Assembly: GCA_973895155.1 (NCBI GenBank)
Contig: OZ316895.1
Span: forward strand, 7,874,001 to 7,938,000
Direction of reading: 5' to 3'
Origin: Marsupella aquatica
Taxonomy: Eukaryota; Marchantiophyta
DNA: 64,000 nucleotides
In this document: piece after piece, positions 12,179 to 23,068 of the stretch
How positions within the stretch are numbered: the first letter of the stretch is position 1
Layout: every line of letters begins with the position of its first letter
Notes under the pieces: model-generated
What the model was told of the DNA's origin: nothing
Databases searched by the model: none
The model's input: the letters and a program-made list of their open reading frames with translations, nothing else
Made by a program: the position numbers and the translations under genes

Positions 12179-13206
12179 GTACCAAGACAGAGCAATCAAA
12201 TAATGATTGATCCTGCAGCGATCCGCGGGAAAGGAACGTTGGAAGATGGGAAGCAGCTCGGAAGGGAGCAGTCGGCACAACTGTGAGTTAGTTCGGACTT
12301 GCGAGGACTTTACGGCACCGTCTTACAGTACCAAACGCGCAGCCTAATTACTGCACAGCGACAAATCTGTAAATCTGATTCAGAAGGACCCGTCCCGAAA
12401 TCCCATTTGGATTTACAATAATTGTTGCCGCCCGATGTTCGCCATGTCCATTTACTGTTCCACTTGCCGGTCTCCTTTGATTCTACTTTTCCATGGAGCT
12501 TCTTGTGAACTCGTTCTCTGTGTTATTCGATAAATCATTCACGATCGTTGCATCTGTTGCCAGACTCCTTTGAAAGCATGATTTTGAACAGCCATAAGCC
12601 ATAAATGTGCAATTTCGTAACCTCTCGTAACTGCCCCAACAATGATGATTCCCTTCCGTTTGTTTACAATTTCTTCATCCCCACAGGCATCGTCCTTCTG
12701 AGATTGATTTGAGGTAAGTCCATAGTCCATTCAATCTTAGAGGGCTTCGCCAAATACTGTCGACAATAGCTCTTAATTGGGATTTAGGAGGGCTTCCAGT
12801 ACAATCATCTGTTTCGGGCACATCAGAAATACACAACCAGATATATCTATTATTATAATAACAAATCCCCTCAATTTTAGTCCTTTGTCCTATTACAAAA
12901 ATGAAAAAATAGAGAACAAAGTTAAACCATTAAATATTTTTTAGAATTATTTATGGCTCTTGGATTGCGCGAGATGAGAACTTAAAATTGACTGTAAATT
13001 ATAGTACAAGGTAAATATGTAAATTACAGTACAAAATAGATAGATATAATATATCATAGAGTATTTACAGGTATTACTATAGTTATAGTTATTTTGTAGC
13101 TTGCGTAATATTTTTTGATATGGAGCATTAAAGTGTAAGTATATTATTTTATGGTCTATTACTTTAGAGTACATTTGACATGGGGCATGAAAATGAAAAG
13201 ATTTAC
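12179..13206. other. Non-coding, increasingly AT-rich
   Basis: No recognisable gene. The part from about 12840 is very AT-rich. It ends at the left target duplication of the SINE (13207-13223). Confidence 0.4.
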
Positions 13207-13223
13207 TTGAGATAATGGTTTTG
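13207..13223. repeat. SINE target-site duplication, left
   Basis: TTGAGATAATGGTTTTG, identical to 13540-13556. Together they bracket the SINE exactly. Confidence 0.9.
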
Positions 13224-13539
13224 TGTCTTGTATGGAAATGGTGAGGAAATACAATTAGACTCCCCCCATCCCAATGTGACAGTTTTTCTGTAGGGAACCC
13301 AGACCAGGGTGAGCCCCAACTGATCCGACAGGGACCGCACCAGGAAGGAGAGAGGATTAAATCAGGGCCACAAAGTGGACGACCAGGGGCCGAGCAGATA
13401 ATCAGAACTCCAATCCACTACCCACAAAACCCATCTCACCCACACACAAATACCCTCCACACCCCAGTGTGTGGAGGGGGGATTAAACCTGGGACCTCTC
13501 AGTTCGAGGCAAATCCCCTAGCCAATTGACCTAAGCCAA
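13224..13539 (-). mobile_element. tRNA-derived SINE with 17-bp target duplication
   Basis: A 316-bp insertion lies between two perfect copies of TTGAGATAATGGTTTTG (13207-13223 and 13540-13556). On the minus strand it begins with a tRNA-like head. An A-box-like TAGGTCAATTGG is followed about 32 nt later by the B-box-like GGTTTAATCCC, giving an internal RNA polymerase III promoter. The body is unrelated to tRNA and non-coding, with a CACAC/GTGTGG-rich stretch. The 3' end is not poly(A): it finishes ATTTCCATACAAGACA. The head, the size and a long target duplication are the classical SINE hallmarks; mobilisation would depend on a LINE reverse transcriptase in trans. Confidence 0.85.
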
Positions 13540-13556
13540 TTGAGATAATGGTTTTG
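13540..13556. repeat. SINE target-site duplication, right
   Basis: Second perfect copy of the 17-bp target TTGAGATAATGGTTTTG, directly next to the tRNA-like 5' head of the SINE. Confidence 0.9.
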
Positions 13557-13689
13557 GTAAAGAACGAGCACTAAGGGGAAGAGAGTAGGTTGACATTATA
13601 TTATTTTGGCTTTTTCTCTTAAAAAGGAGATTTAACTCTTTGAAAGTTAGTTAATTTTTAGTTATCTTGAATGGACCCCAATTTCTATT

Positions 13690-14290
13690 TTGTACAATGA
13701 TATCTTTCACTCAACAAAAGTTTTTGTGTAATAATGTATTTTAACAATTATTATTTTTATTCAACGATTATCTTTTGTACCACGTACGATTTATTTCTCA
13801 ACAACATCTTTAACCAAACAACATTTATTATGCAACGCACGGGGATTGAAAGGATATCGAGAGAATGGTCATCTTTGCCAAACCCTAAAACACTAAACCT
13901 GAAATAGATAATATAACGTTGCTCCAATTTATAGTGGTCGCCATTCAAATGCATGGGCATTTTGGGTAAAAAAACAAAACAAAGAAAAAGACTCACTCCT
14001 TAGTTTCCTTGATTTTTTATTTCATAACATCTTTCACACAACGATAGCTTGGGTGAAACAACACCATTTTTCTCTTAACATCTTTTACTTCACGATATCT
14101 TTGGCAAAATGACACATTTTTCTTAATAACATCTTTCACACAATGGCATGTTTGGCAAAACTACTTTTTCTTAAGACATCTTTTTACTTTGTGACATCTG
14201 TCACTTAATAACATCTTGGGCAACATGACATCTTATTTCTCAACAACATCTTTTGTGCAACACACGGGTATTTTCCGTGAACGATGTGTT
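13690..14290. repeat. Degenerate upstream part of the 35-bp satellite
   Basis: Diverged motifs of the adjacent satellite (CAACATCTTT, ACATCTTTCAC, CAACATGACATCTT) recur irregularly across this stretch. A separate motif, TGCAACGCACGGGGATT, occurs at 13831. Versions of it recur at about 14256 and 14904, the last two bracketing the regular array. This looks like the decayed edge of an older, larger array. Confidence 0.6.
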
Positions 14291-14893
14291 GGCCGACACA
14301 ACATTTTTTTCTCAACAACATCTTCGCCAACATGACAATTTTTTCTCAACGACATCTTGGCCGACACAACATCTTTTTTCTCAACGACTTCTTGGCCGAC
14401 ATGACATTTTTTTGCTCAATGATCTCTTGGCCAACACAACATCTTTTTTTCTCAACGTCTTCTTGGCCGACACGACATCTTTTTTTCTCAATGACCTCTT
14501 GGGCGACAAGACATTTTTTTCTCCACGACCTCTTGGTTGACACTACATATTTTCTTTCAACGACCTCTTGGCCAATACAACATCTTTTTTTCTCAACGAC
14601 ATCTTGACCAACACAACTTCTTTTCTCTCAATGACCTATTGGGCGACACGACATCTTTACTCTCAACGACCTCTTGGGCAACACGACATCTTTTCTCTCC
14701 ACAACCTCTTGGGCAACACGACATCTTTTCTCTCCACGACCTCCTAGGCAACACTACATCTTTTCTCTCCACAACCTCTTGGGCAACACGACATCTTTTC
14801 TCTCCATGACCTCCTAGGCAACACTACATCTTTTTTCTCCACTATCTCTTGGCTGACACTACATCATTTTTTCTCAATGACATCTCGGCCGAC
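14291..14893. repeat. 35-bp tandem satellite, about 18 units, with a 70-bp higher-order repeat
   Basis: The motif GGCCGACAC/GGGCAACAC recurs at 14291, 14324, 14359, 14394, 14429, 14465, 14501, 14535, 14570, 14605, 14641, 14676, 14711, 14746, 14781, 14816, 14851 and 14887. That is a period of 35 bp (33-36), each unit followed by ACATCTTTT and CTCAACGAC. From about 14676, odd and even units differ and alternate, giving a 70-bp higher-order unit. Overlapping open frames of 90-107 codons exist on both strands only because the unit lacks stops; I do not consider them genes. Confidence 0.9.
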
Positions 14894-14920
14894 ACGACTT
14901 TTGTGCAACGCACAGGTATT

Positions 14921-15623
14921 GAGCTAGGATTTAACATAACACTTTCATTGATTTGTTAGGTTTGTCATGGTCGGGGTCATGGTATGGACTGATATGGCAC
15001 CATATAATGCCACATTTTGCTGTGCAATTTTGGGAGGCCATTCATCTTTGCAACTAATTAAATATATCTGCAGATGTATCTGACTTTTTTGAAAATCATT
15101 CTGCCAAAATAAACATTTGCCTCAATGCCCAGTTATAGACTAGATTGGAGTCTCCATTCAAATTTTTTGCTTTGCTGGGATAGTAATCTTAAGTTAATAC
15201 TAAAGAATTGTACATTTTCACCAAGAATACTCCCACAAAACTTTGGGCATCTGAAATTACAAAAACAGAAAATAACTTCTTCTACCATGGCAAAATTATA
15301 AAATTTGGGGAGTTGTCTGGTGTGCATTATTTCAGTTTCTAGCATTATTTAGAGATGCATCAGCACCTACAAGAACAGTTGGGGGGAAGGCATTTTGAGA
15401 ACTAGAGCTCTAACGCACCACAATGTTTTAATGAATCCGTGGACCCCCATGTTCATCCAAGGAATGTGTGTTTGATGAAGTGAAATCAATTTTCAACAAG
15501 GCGGTAATCGCCCAGGTAATCGACGGTTTTGAGTCTCCCGATGGTCTTGGTGTGTGCTCGTACAAAAGAGAAGTAACGCTCAAAAGATAGAGGAGATTTA
15601 TCAACGAAAGGTTGAATATGGAG
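14921..15623. other. Non-coding left flank of Copia A
   Basis: No recognised gene. At 15480-15590 one plus-strand frame is open and protein-like in composition (AVIAQVIDGFESPDGLGVCS). It is short, followed by a stop, and unidentified. Copia A inserted just to the right. Confidence 0.35.
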
Positions 15624-15628
15624 GAATT

Positions 15629-15960
15629 TGTTAAGGATTGCTCTTAGTCTTGTGACTCATAAGTTACAGCACTTAGGCTAACCACAGTTAGGATCTTAGC
15701 TGAGGTTAGGTTAGTCGTGTGTGACCTTGTATATACCAGGGCTAGTGTAAGCCGCTGGTGTGTGGTGCTTACTCATTGTAACAGAGCAACAGGAGGAAGA
15801 GAGAGAGCATGTGTGTTCGTCTACTCTTGAAGTAAAGCTTGAGTGTTCGTGTGGACGTAGCCTTGGAGAAAAGGTGAACTACGTAGAGATTATGTCGACT
15901 ACGTGTGCATGGAATGAATCATGGTTGTATGGTCATTGCGAATGACGTCTTAGTTCAACA
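15629..15960 (+). repeat. Copia A 5' LTR
   Basis: Starts TGTTAAGGATTG and ends GTTCAACA, so it has TG...CA ends. It carries a probable TATA box (GTATATACC, around 15730) and is followed directly by the primer binding site. Compared with the 3' LTR it has 8 extra bases near 15869, in addition to a few transitions. Confidence 0.95.
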
Positions 15961-15962
15961 AT

Positions 15963-15974
15963 TGGTATCAGAGC
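15963..15974 (+). promoter_or_regulatory. Copia A primer binding site
   Basis: TGGTATCAGAGC, two bases after the 5' LTR. This is the standard plant Copia site complementary to the 3' end of initiator methionine tRNA. Confidence 0.9.
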
Positions 15975-16820
15975 AAGCCTGGGAGGTGACGTTGAGGTGA
16001 TCAAAATTTTCGTGACGTGTTGGTGATGGTTTTTCCAGCGGTTAGAGTTGGTGGATTTCACGGAGATCTATCGCATGGAACTTGGAGGTGTTGGGCTCAA
16101 CGGATAGATCGGGGCAAGGGCTTTCCGACGGTGCAAAGAAATCTCTGAATGGAGTTCGTGGTGCGGAGGAATTCACGTTTCCGTCGTTCTAGATTTTTTG
16201 TGATTTGTGTTCGACGGTTTTCTTCGACGGTTCTTTTGGGGGGGAATTGAGATCGTTTTCCCGATGGTGTGAGTTTTGTGGTGCGCGAGGCGTCACAACC
16301 TTTAGCTCAAATTGTAGATCGGGCAAAGCTGATCATTTCGGTAGCTGGTTTGCTATCGAGGGTGTAGTGAGTGCGATGTACCAAGCAAAAGAGCCGTTCT
16401 GAGTAACTGGCTATGGAGTCTTCTTTTGACTGAAGCGGGGTTTCTTGTCGTTGCGTTCGACTCAAAGGAAGAAACGGGAAGTGCAACGGCTCAACGGAGA
16501 GATCGCGGTGCAGTGGTCGTTTTGAGTCCAAGATTGACACTTGACGCGGAGTGAAGCAATTGTGACGGGAATTTTTTACTCTGCTAGAGTTGCAAACGGT
16601 GCCAGTGCAATTCGGTAACATTTTCAGTCGACAACTAGTCTTTATCTGGTGTAAAGTGATAACGGCAGTGTGAGTAACCCAACAAATTTATTTTTTGTGC
16701 ACATTTTGCCTTAGAATAGGGCCTTTTTGGTGGTGTGTATACACACCCTCCCGACCCTTGCACCCCTGTCAACACCCCGTTGGCGACCCCCTCCTCCTCC
16801 TCGCTAATACTCCCGTCGCG

Positions 16821-16928
16821 GACATCCCGGCCGTCCCAGACGTCACGGCCGGCGCGGACGTCGCAGCCAGCACGGACGTCCCGGCCAGAGCAGACGTCGC
16901 AGCCGGCACGGACGTCCCGGCCGTCGCA
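16821..16928 (+). repeat. 18-bp minisatellite in the Copia A leader
   Basis: Six tandem units of exactly 18 bp. GACGTC (first unit GACATC) begins at 16821, 16839, 16857, 16875, 16893 and 16911, each followed by CCGGCC/GCAGCC. It is very GC-rich against the surrounding leader. The 18-bp period keeps one frame open as a repeating Asp-Val/Ala-Ala-rich peptide, but no gene is evident. Confidence 0.9.
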
Positions 16929-17650
16929 GCTCCATCCCTGCCCATTTTGACTCAGTTTTTTACTCCCCGGCCCCTGTGCACTGCCTGGCCCGTCACGCGT
17001 CGCCTATACGCGGATGCACCTTTTTTAAGACAGTGTTTTTGTGTTAAGGGGCTTAAACCCCCTTAGGCCCGGTTTTTTAATCCTTTCCAGGCTCCTCATT
17101 CGTTAAACGGCATCCCGGGCCCGGTGACCCACCAAATTAACCGCTTGGACAGGGGGAACGGCCCCCTGTGAGACCTGTTGCACAGTCCAAGGAATATTCC
17201 AAAAAAAAAACAAAGAGCTGTTTTTCGGCCTTTAGTCGAAGATTCCAAGGTCCGAACAATAACTTTTTTTGGATCTTTTTTGGCGAGAACGTAGCCATTG
17301 AAGCTAGCAACGCGGTCCACCACTCGATTTGAATTTCCGACGACGGGTGGTACTTGGAATTTTTCTTATTCCCCAAGGTGGTCAAAACGGGGAAGAATTT
17401 TTGAGTTTTACCCATCCCGACCGAAACGTGAAAAAGTTTTTCGTCGGAACTCGATTTCAATTTTGGATTTCAGCGTTGGCTTGCTAGGTTGGTGGGCTAA
17501 GTGGCGGTGACAAGTTTCAAGTTTTTTTCGAAAGTTGCAAAAAATGACATTTTTTCGTGATTTGGATTTGAGTCAACGAGAAGGAAGGAAGGAAAAAGCA
17601 TATAGGGAGCAGCACAGCAATAGCACGTGGAGAACGTTGGGAGGACAACG

Positions 17651-18553
17651 ATGGCATCCAAGTTTGGAGGTGTCAAGTTTGAGGTGGAAAAATATGATGG
17701 GCGCACAGATTATTTGCTATGGGAGAAGCAGGTTAAGGGAATTCTTCGTGCTATGGGCCTAGATCATCTGCTATCGACTCGGGAGGAGTCTAGCAGTGAG
17801 GAGGAGATCCCGTTGAGGAAATGGAGGCAAGAGCAAGTGATTGTTGTGAATGCGGTTATGCTGTATCTAAAGCTGCATATCATTAAGAAGCTGGACGACT
17901 ACGAGGATTGCGTATCCTTATTCAAGGCCCTCAGAGAGAAGTACTACCGAGAGGATATCTCAAATCGGTTGTACAAGAAGTCTCTCTTGATGAGCTTGAG
18001 GCTAAAAGAAGGAGGCAAGCTTTGAGATCACTTGGATGAATTCGACAGCCTAGCTGTAGATTTGTCAAATCTTGGCAAGGGAGTGGAAGATGAAGATAAG
18101 GCATTGCTTCTTCTCAGTTCCTTACCCCCATCGTATCAAGGTTTGAAGCAGGTTCTCTTGTATAGAGATCTCAAAACCATTTCATATGATGAGGTGGTAA
18201 GCTCTTTGTTGTCAGATGATGCACTGAAGAAACTGGGTCATGCCCAGACACCATCTTCATCTGGCAGTGCATTGAATGTGAACCACGGGAGGACTCAACA
18301 GCGGATGACTGGTGAAAACAGGTCCTTTTCACAAATGTACCCCTCACGGAATAGAGGCAAGGAGAAGGCTCGGTCTAAGTCTAGATCCAGGTCTAGAGAG
18401 AAATCTCTAGAAAGGAAACCAATTATATGCTGGAAATGTAACAAGCCTGGCCACATGAAACGAGACTGTCGAGTCAAGCAAACTCATCAACCATCCGCGA
18501 ACGCAGCCACTGATGTTGATATGATTGACTTGCTTGATGATGAAATCTTGTGA
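17651..18553 (+). pseudogene. Copia A gag (one internal stop)
   Basis: The ATG at 17651 opens a gag of about 300 codons (MASKFGGVKFEVEKYDG...). It has the capsid-like region, an Arg/Ser-rich stretch, and a nucleocapsid zinc knuckle CWKCNKPGHMKRDC (CX2CX4HX4C) near 18430. An in-frame TGA at about 18023-18025 breaks it in the middle; BC has sense codons there. The frame ends at the TGA at 18551-18553, directly before the protease in the same frame. That second stop is shared with Copia BC and may be functional. Confidence 0.85.
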
Positions 18554-21500
18554 AGTTCAGATGTTGCCCTTTGCATTTTATCCAGTAACAACGGTGATGA
18601 ATGGATTTTAGATTGTGCCTGTACCTATCATATTTGTTGTATGAAAGAGTTTTTTACTTCTTACTCAGTATCAACCGGTTCCGTGTTGATGGAGAATGAT
18701 CATCCTTGTCAAATTGTTGGAATTGGATCCGTGAAAATTCGGATGTTTGATGGAGCTGTGCGAACAGTGAGTAATGTCAGACACATACCTGACATGAAAA
18801 AGAACTTGATTTCTCTTGGAATGCTGGAATCAAATGGATGTCGGTGGAGTTCTACTGATGGTATTCTTCAAGTGTCAACCGGAGGTAAGGTTGTCATGAA
18901 GGGTAAGCGGCACAGGAATCTATATTTGTTGGAGGGCAACGTGATTTGTGAAGAAGCCAATGTAACTAGATCTCAAGGCGAGATGACTCAGTTATGGCAC
19001 TGCAGATTGGGACACATGAGTGAAAAGGGTTTGGCGGTACTTCGCAGGAAAGGACTTCTTTCTAATTTGGAATCTACTAAGCTAGATTTTTGTGAACACT
19101 GTGTGCTTGGGAAGCAGCACAGGAGAACCTTTGGTGTTGGAACTCACAATACCAAAGCTATACTTGAGTATGTACATAGTGATGTGTGGGGTCCAGCCCC
19201 AACTCCTTCACTTTCTGGAAAATTGTACTATGTCACGTTCATTGATAATTACTCACGGTATGTGTAGATCACATTTCTACACGCCAAGTCTGAAGTTTTT
19301 GGCACTTTTAAGAAGTGGAAAACCCAAATTGAGAATCAGACTGGATCCTCGGGGGTCTCACTACATGGGGACCTCCCCATCACCTGCGACGTTTTTAGGC
19401 CTTGGACCCCCTAAAATGTAAGAAAAAAATATTATTTTTAACCCCTATAAAGTTGGAATATTCTTGGAATATTCCAAAAATTGGATTAAAAAGGCCCTAA
19501 TGTTCTTATAAGTCTCAAAATTGAATTTAAAAGACCCTATTGTTCTTCTACAAAAATTCTTAAGTCTTCCCTTACAACCAATAAAATGACCCTATCCTTC
19601 GTCGCACGTGATATGCCATTTTTGTGGAAGTGAAACCCCCAAGACTGGATCCAAGGTGAGATATCTGCGATCAGATAACGGCGGGGAGTACAGTTCAAGT
19701 GAGTTTGAACTATATTGTGCAGAGCAAGGGATTATTCGTCATCTCATGATAGTTTATACTTCTCAACAGAATGGTGTTTGTGAGCGGCTAAACCGAACAC
19801 TATTGGAGCGATCGAGGAGTATGTTGAGCCAATCAGGTTTACCGCATGAATTTTGGGCTGAAGCTATAAATACGACAGCTTATTTGGTAAATCTTTCTCC
19901 TTCAAGTGCAATCAATTTCAAGACGCCGTTTGAAATGAGGTATGGACGGCACGCAGACTATAAGGTTTTGAGAGTCTTTGGAAGTGATGCATATGCTCTC
20001 ATACCTAAGCAGAATCGATCTAAACTAGATTCTACTTCCAAGAAGTGTCTTTTTCTTGGTTATCAACCAGGTGTGAAAGGTTACAGGCTATGGGATCCAG
20101 AAGCTTGTACGTTGCTTGTCAGTAGAGTGTATCCTTTAATGAATCCAAATCATCAAAGGAGGGGGAGAATGCTCAGGCTTCCCGTACTGACAAAGGTAAA
20201 TCTCCTATCCTGGACCATGTTATGGGGGAGATTGGTCATGAGAGTTTTCATGACATAAATGAAGGAGGTGCTCCAAGAATGGAGCTGGTTCCGGTATTGG
20301 AATAAGAGGAGCAAGTTATTGTTGGAATACCTCAAATTCAACCAATAGAACAAGATCAACCAGAATCATCAGCTAGAAAATCAAAACGTACTACTCGAGC
20401 TCCTACAAGGTATGGACAATGGATAGATTTATCAAGGTTAGATAATGTTGACATTGCACCTGAAGATGATGACAGAGCACTGATCTTGGAAGAAGGAGAA
20501 CCTTCTTCTTATCATGAGGCATGCATTTCAGACGAGAAAGATGAATGGAATGCAGCAATGCAGAGGGAGTTGTAATCTTTAAGTGACAATAGAACATGGG
20601 AGCTGGTGCAACTGCCAAGTGATCAACAAGTGGTGGATAGCAAGTGGATTTACAAGCTGAAGGACAACTCTTCAGATGGAGGAGACAAGATATACAAGGC
20701 AAGGCTTGTTGCCAAGGGATTCACTCAAGAGAAGGGAGTGGATTACAATGAGGTCTTCTCTCTAGTTGCCAAGTATTCCACGATACGAATTTTGTGTCAA
20801 CTTGTTGTATTTTTTGATCTGGTGTTAGATCAAATGGATGTTATTACTGCTTTTTTCCATGACACCTTGGAGGAACAAATTTTCATGAGGCAACCACTGG
20901 GCTTTGTGAAGAAGGGCCAAGAGAGTTTAGTTTGCAGGTTACTTAAGTCCTTGTATGGATTGAAGCAAGCTCCTCGGTAGTGGAACAAGCGGTTTGATGA
21001 TTTTATGCTTGCACAAGGATTCACTAGGATGGTGTATGACCCTTGTGTGTATACAAAATCAGTCAAGAATGGTGTGTTTGGTTTGCTCATTCTGGTGCTC
21101 TATGTGGATGACATGTTGATTGCGGCTAAGGATCAAACTGAGGTTGACAAACTCAAAGCAAAATTGAGTTCTGAATTCCGAATGAAGGATCTTGGGAAAG
21201 CCAAGAGGATCTTAGGTATGGAGATTACAAGGAACTTTGAAACTGGACAGTTGTGGCTGAATCAAGGCAAGTATGTTGAAAAGGTACTTACAAGATTCAA
21301 CATGAAAAATTGTAAGCCAATAAGTATTCCTTTGGCTCCACATTTCAAGTTATCATCGGCTTTCTGCCCCACTGATCCAGTGCAGAGAGGCTTGATGACT
21401 AAGGTTCCATATGAGAAGGCAGTGGGCAGTCTAATGTATTTGATGACATGTACCAGGCCTGATCTAGCCCTAGCAATGGGCAAAGTGAGTAGATTCATGT

Positions 21501-22084
21501 CAAATCCAGGGAAGGTACATTGGGAGGCTGTGAAATGGATTCTCAGGTATCTTAAGGGCACAATAGACTATGGTCTGTTGTTTGATAGTAGATCAAACAA
21601 AACCAAATCTTTGGTTGGCTATGTAGATTCTGACTACGGAGGCTGTCTGGAAACAAGGAGGTCAACGACTGGGTATGTGTTTACTCTTGGAGGAGGATGC
21701 ATAAGTTGGAGATCTACCTTGCAGAAGTGTGTATCTCAGTCTACTACAGAAGCAAAATATGTTGCAGCAGCAGAAGCAGCAAAGGAAGCAATTTGGTTGG
21801 ATAAGCTGGTCACTGAGATGGGATTGGAGCATGGAAAAATGGCTCTTCATTGTGACAGTCAGAGTGCGCTTCACCTAGCTATTAACCAGGTGATGGATAG
21901 CAGGGTGAAGCACATTGACATCAGGTACCATTTTATTAGGCAAGCAGTGTCTGATAAAATGTTTGAGCTAGTCAAGATTGATGGAAAACTCAACCCGGTT
22001 GATGCTTTTACCAAAGTGATTCCTTTGGAGAGTTACTCAAGACACTGTGCTACTTTGCAGGTTTTGCATTTGCAGCACAAGTAG
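18554..22084 (+). pseudogene. Copia A pol (protease, integrase, RT, RNase H), disrupted
   Basis: In order: a protease remnant (WILDCACTYHI, where BC has WILDSACT), the integrase zinc region (HCRLGHMSEKGL...CEHC), integrase core pieces (YVHSDVWGP, SDNGGEY), RT with YVDDM at 21101, and RNase H ending at 22084 (VKHIDIRYHFIR). Lesions: TAG near 19265 (Trp in BC), the MITE at 19348-19643, a 1-base deletion near 20127, TAA near 20574 (Gln in BC), and TAG near 20978 (Gln in BC). Most of the stops are consistent with C-to-T or G-to-A changes, as expected for methylated, silenced DNA. Confidence 0.9.
19348..19643 (+). mobile_element. MITE copy 1, inserted in the Copia A integrase
   Basis: A 296-bp insertion with inverted ends (CTCGGGGGTCTCACTACATGG at the left; GTGGAAGTGAAACCCCCAAG at the right). 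It is flanked by a perfect 8-bp duplication, ACTGGATC (19340-19347 and 19644-19651). Copia BC shows the uninterrupted site. The interior is AT-rich and non-coding. It shares CTTCGTCGCACGTGAT near its right end with copies 2 and 3 but is otherwise quite diverged, so it is a different subfamily. Confidence 0.92.
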
Positions 22085-22288
22085 AGTAACTTAACAAGAT
22101 GTGATTTCTGTATAAGAGCTACTCAATCCTGTTATGGCTATGACTTAATTCTAGTTAATTCTTAGTTAACCTTAAATGGTTTTTAGGGGGACACCTATGG
22201 TTTTAGATGATTGTCTAGAATTTCCCGCTGAGTATCTCATATGGATAGCAGAAATTGCAGTCCCCAAGACTAGAGTCAAGGAAGAGTT

Positions 22289-22612
22289 TGTTAAGGATTG
22301 TTCTTAGTCTTGTGACTCATAGGTTACGGCACTTAGGCTAACCACAGTTAGGATCTTAGCTGAGGTTAGGTTAGTCGTGTGTGACCTTGTATATACCAGG
22401 GCTAGTGTAAGCCGCTGGTGTGTGGTGCTTACTCATTGTAACAGAGCAACAGGAGGAAGAGAGAGAGCATGTGTGTTCGTCTACTCTTGAAGTAAAGCTT
22501 GAGTGTTCGTGTGGACGTAGCCTTGGAGAACCACGTAGAGATTGTGTCGACTACGTGTGCATGGAATGAATCATGGTTGTATGGTCGTTGCGAATGACGT
22601 CTTAGTTCAACA
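22289..22612 (+). repeat. Copia A 3' LTR
   Basis: A 324-bp copy of the 5' LTR with TG...CA ends, preceded by a purine-rich tract (AGTCAAGGAAGAG) that probably primes plus-strand synthesis. It is followed by the target duplication GAATT at 22613-22617. Confidence 0.95.
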
Positions 22613-22617
22613 GAATT

Positions 22618-23068
22618 GAGTTTTTTTACGGTTTTTGCTTACACATTAGAGAAATTGTGTTTCTATCATTCATGATTGATTGTTTGTGAGTTACATTGAG
22701 CATTACCGCCACAAGACACACCGGAGGACAACACTTAGCTATTGGCAAAAGAGCGCTTGTTGATTCGGTGGGAAGAACACACAAAACAAACAAGTCATCG
22801 CTTCACATGAAGGATTTGCAGTTTTTTTATTTAAGAAAGCTATGGTGTGAGAGGGAGACCAATGATTGTTTCTTTGACATAGAGGCTGCATTTGGCGTCA
22901 ACCTGTGTTCAGAGTGAGCTTCAGCTGAAGACTAGAGGAATGCAAACAATTCAAGCCGGGAAGCACGCATTGTGGACAAGGGATGGCGACGTAATCAAAG
23001 AAATCAAGTTTCAACCTCTAAGTTTGTGATGGTGATGAGATTGTGATATCTCTTAATCGAGAAAGGGT
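22618..23068. other. Right flank of Copia A, unassigned
   Basis: No recognised gene. A 73-codon open frame at about 22696-22917 has no known domain. This DNA was contiguous with 14921-15628 before Copia A inserted. Confidence 0.35.

Larger units (their letters stand above)
15629..22612 (+). mobile_element. Copia A: LTR retrotransposon, defective, full length
   Basis: A 6984-bp Copia-superfamily element flanked by GAATT at 15624-15628 and 22613-22617. It carries LTRs of 332 and 324 bp, a primer binding site, a ~1.7-kb leader, and gag, protease, integrase, RT and RNase H in Copia order. The LTRs differ at about six positions plus one 8-bp indel, so insertion was fairly recent. Even so, the coding region has several stops, a 1-base frameshift and a MITE in the integrase. 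It cannot encode its own proteins, so it was either disabled quickly or mobilised in trans. Confidence 0.95.

Noticed and set aside
13478-13539. A tRNA gene on the minus strand
   Set aside because: A- and B-box-like motifs are present, but no full cloverleaf is seen and the segment is the head of a SINE bounded by a target duplication.
14253-14809. Overlapping open frames of 90-107 codons on both strands
   Set aside because: They are translations of the 35-bp satellite, open only because the unit has no stop.
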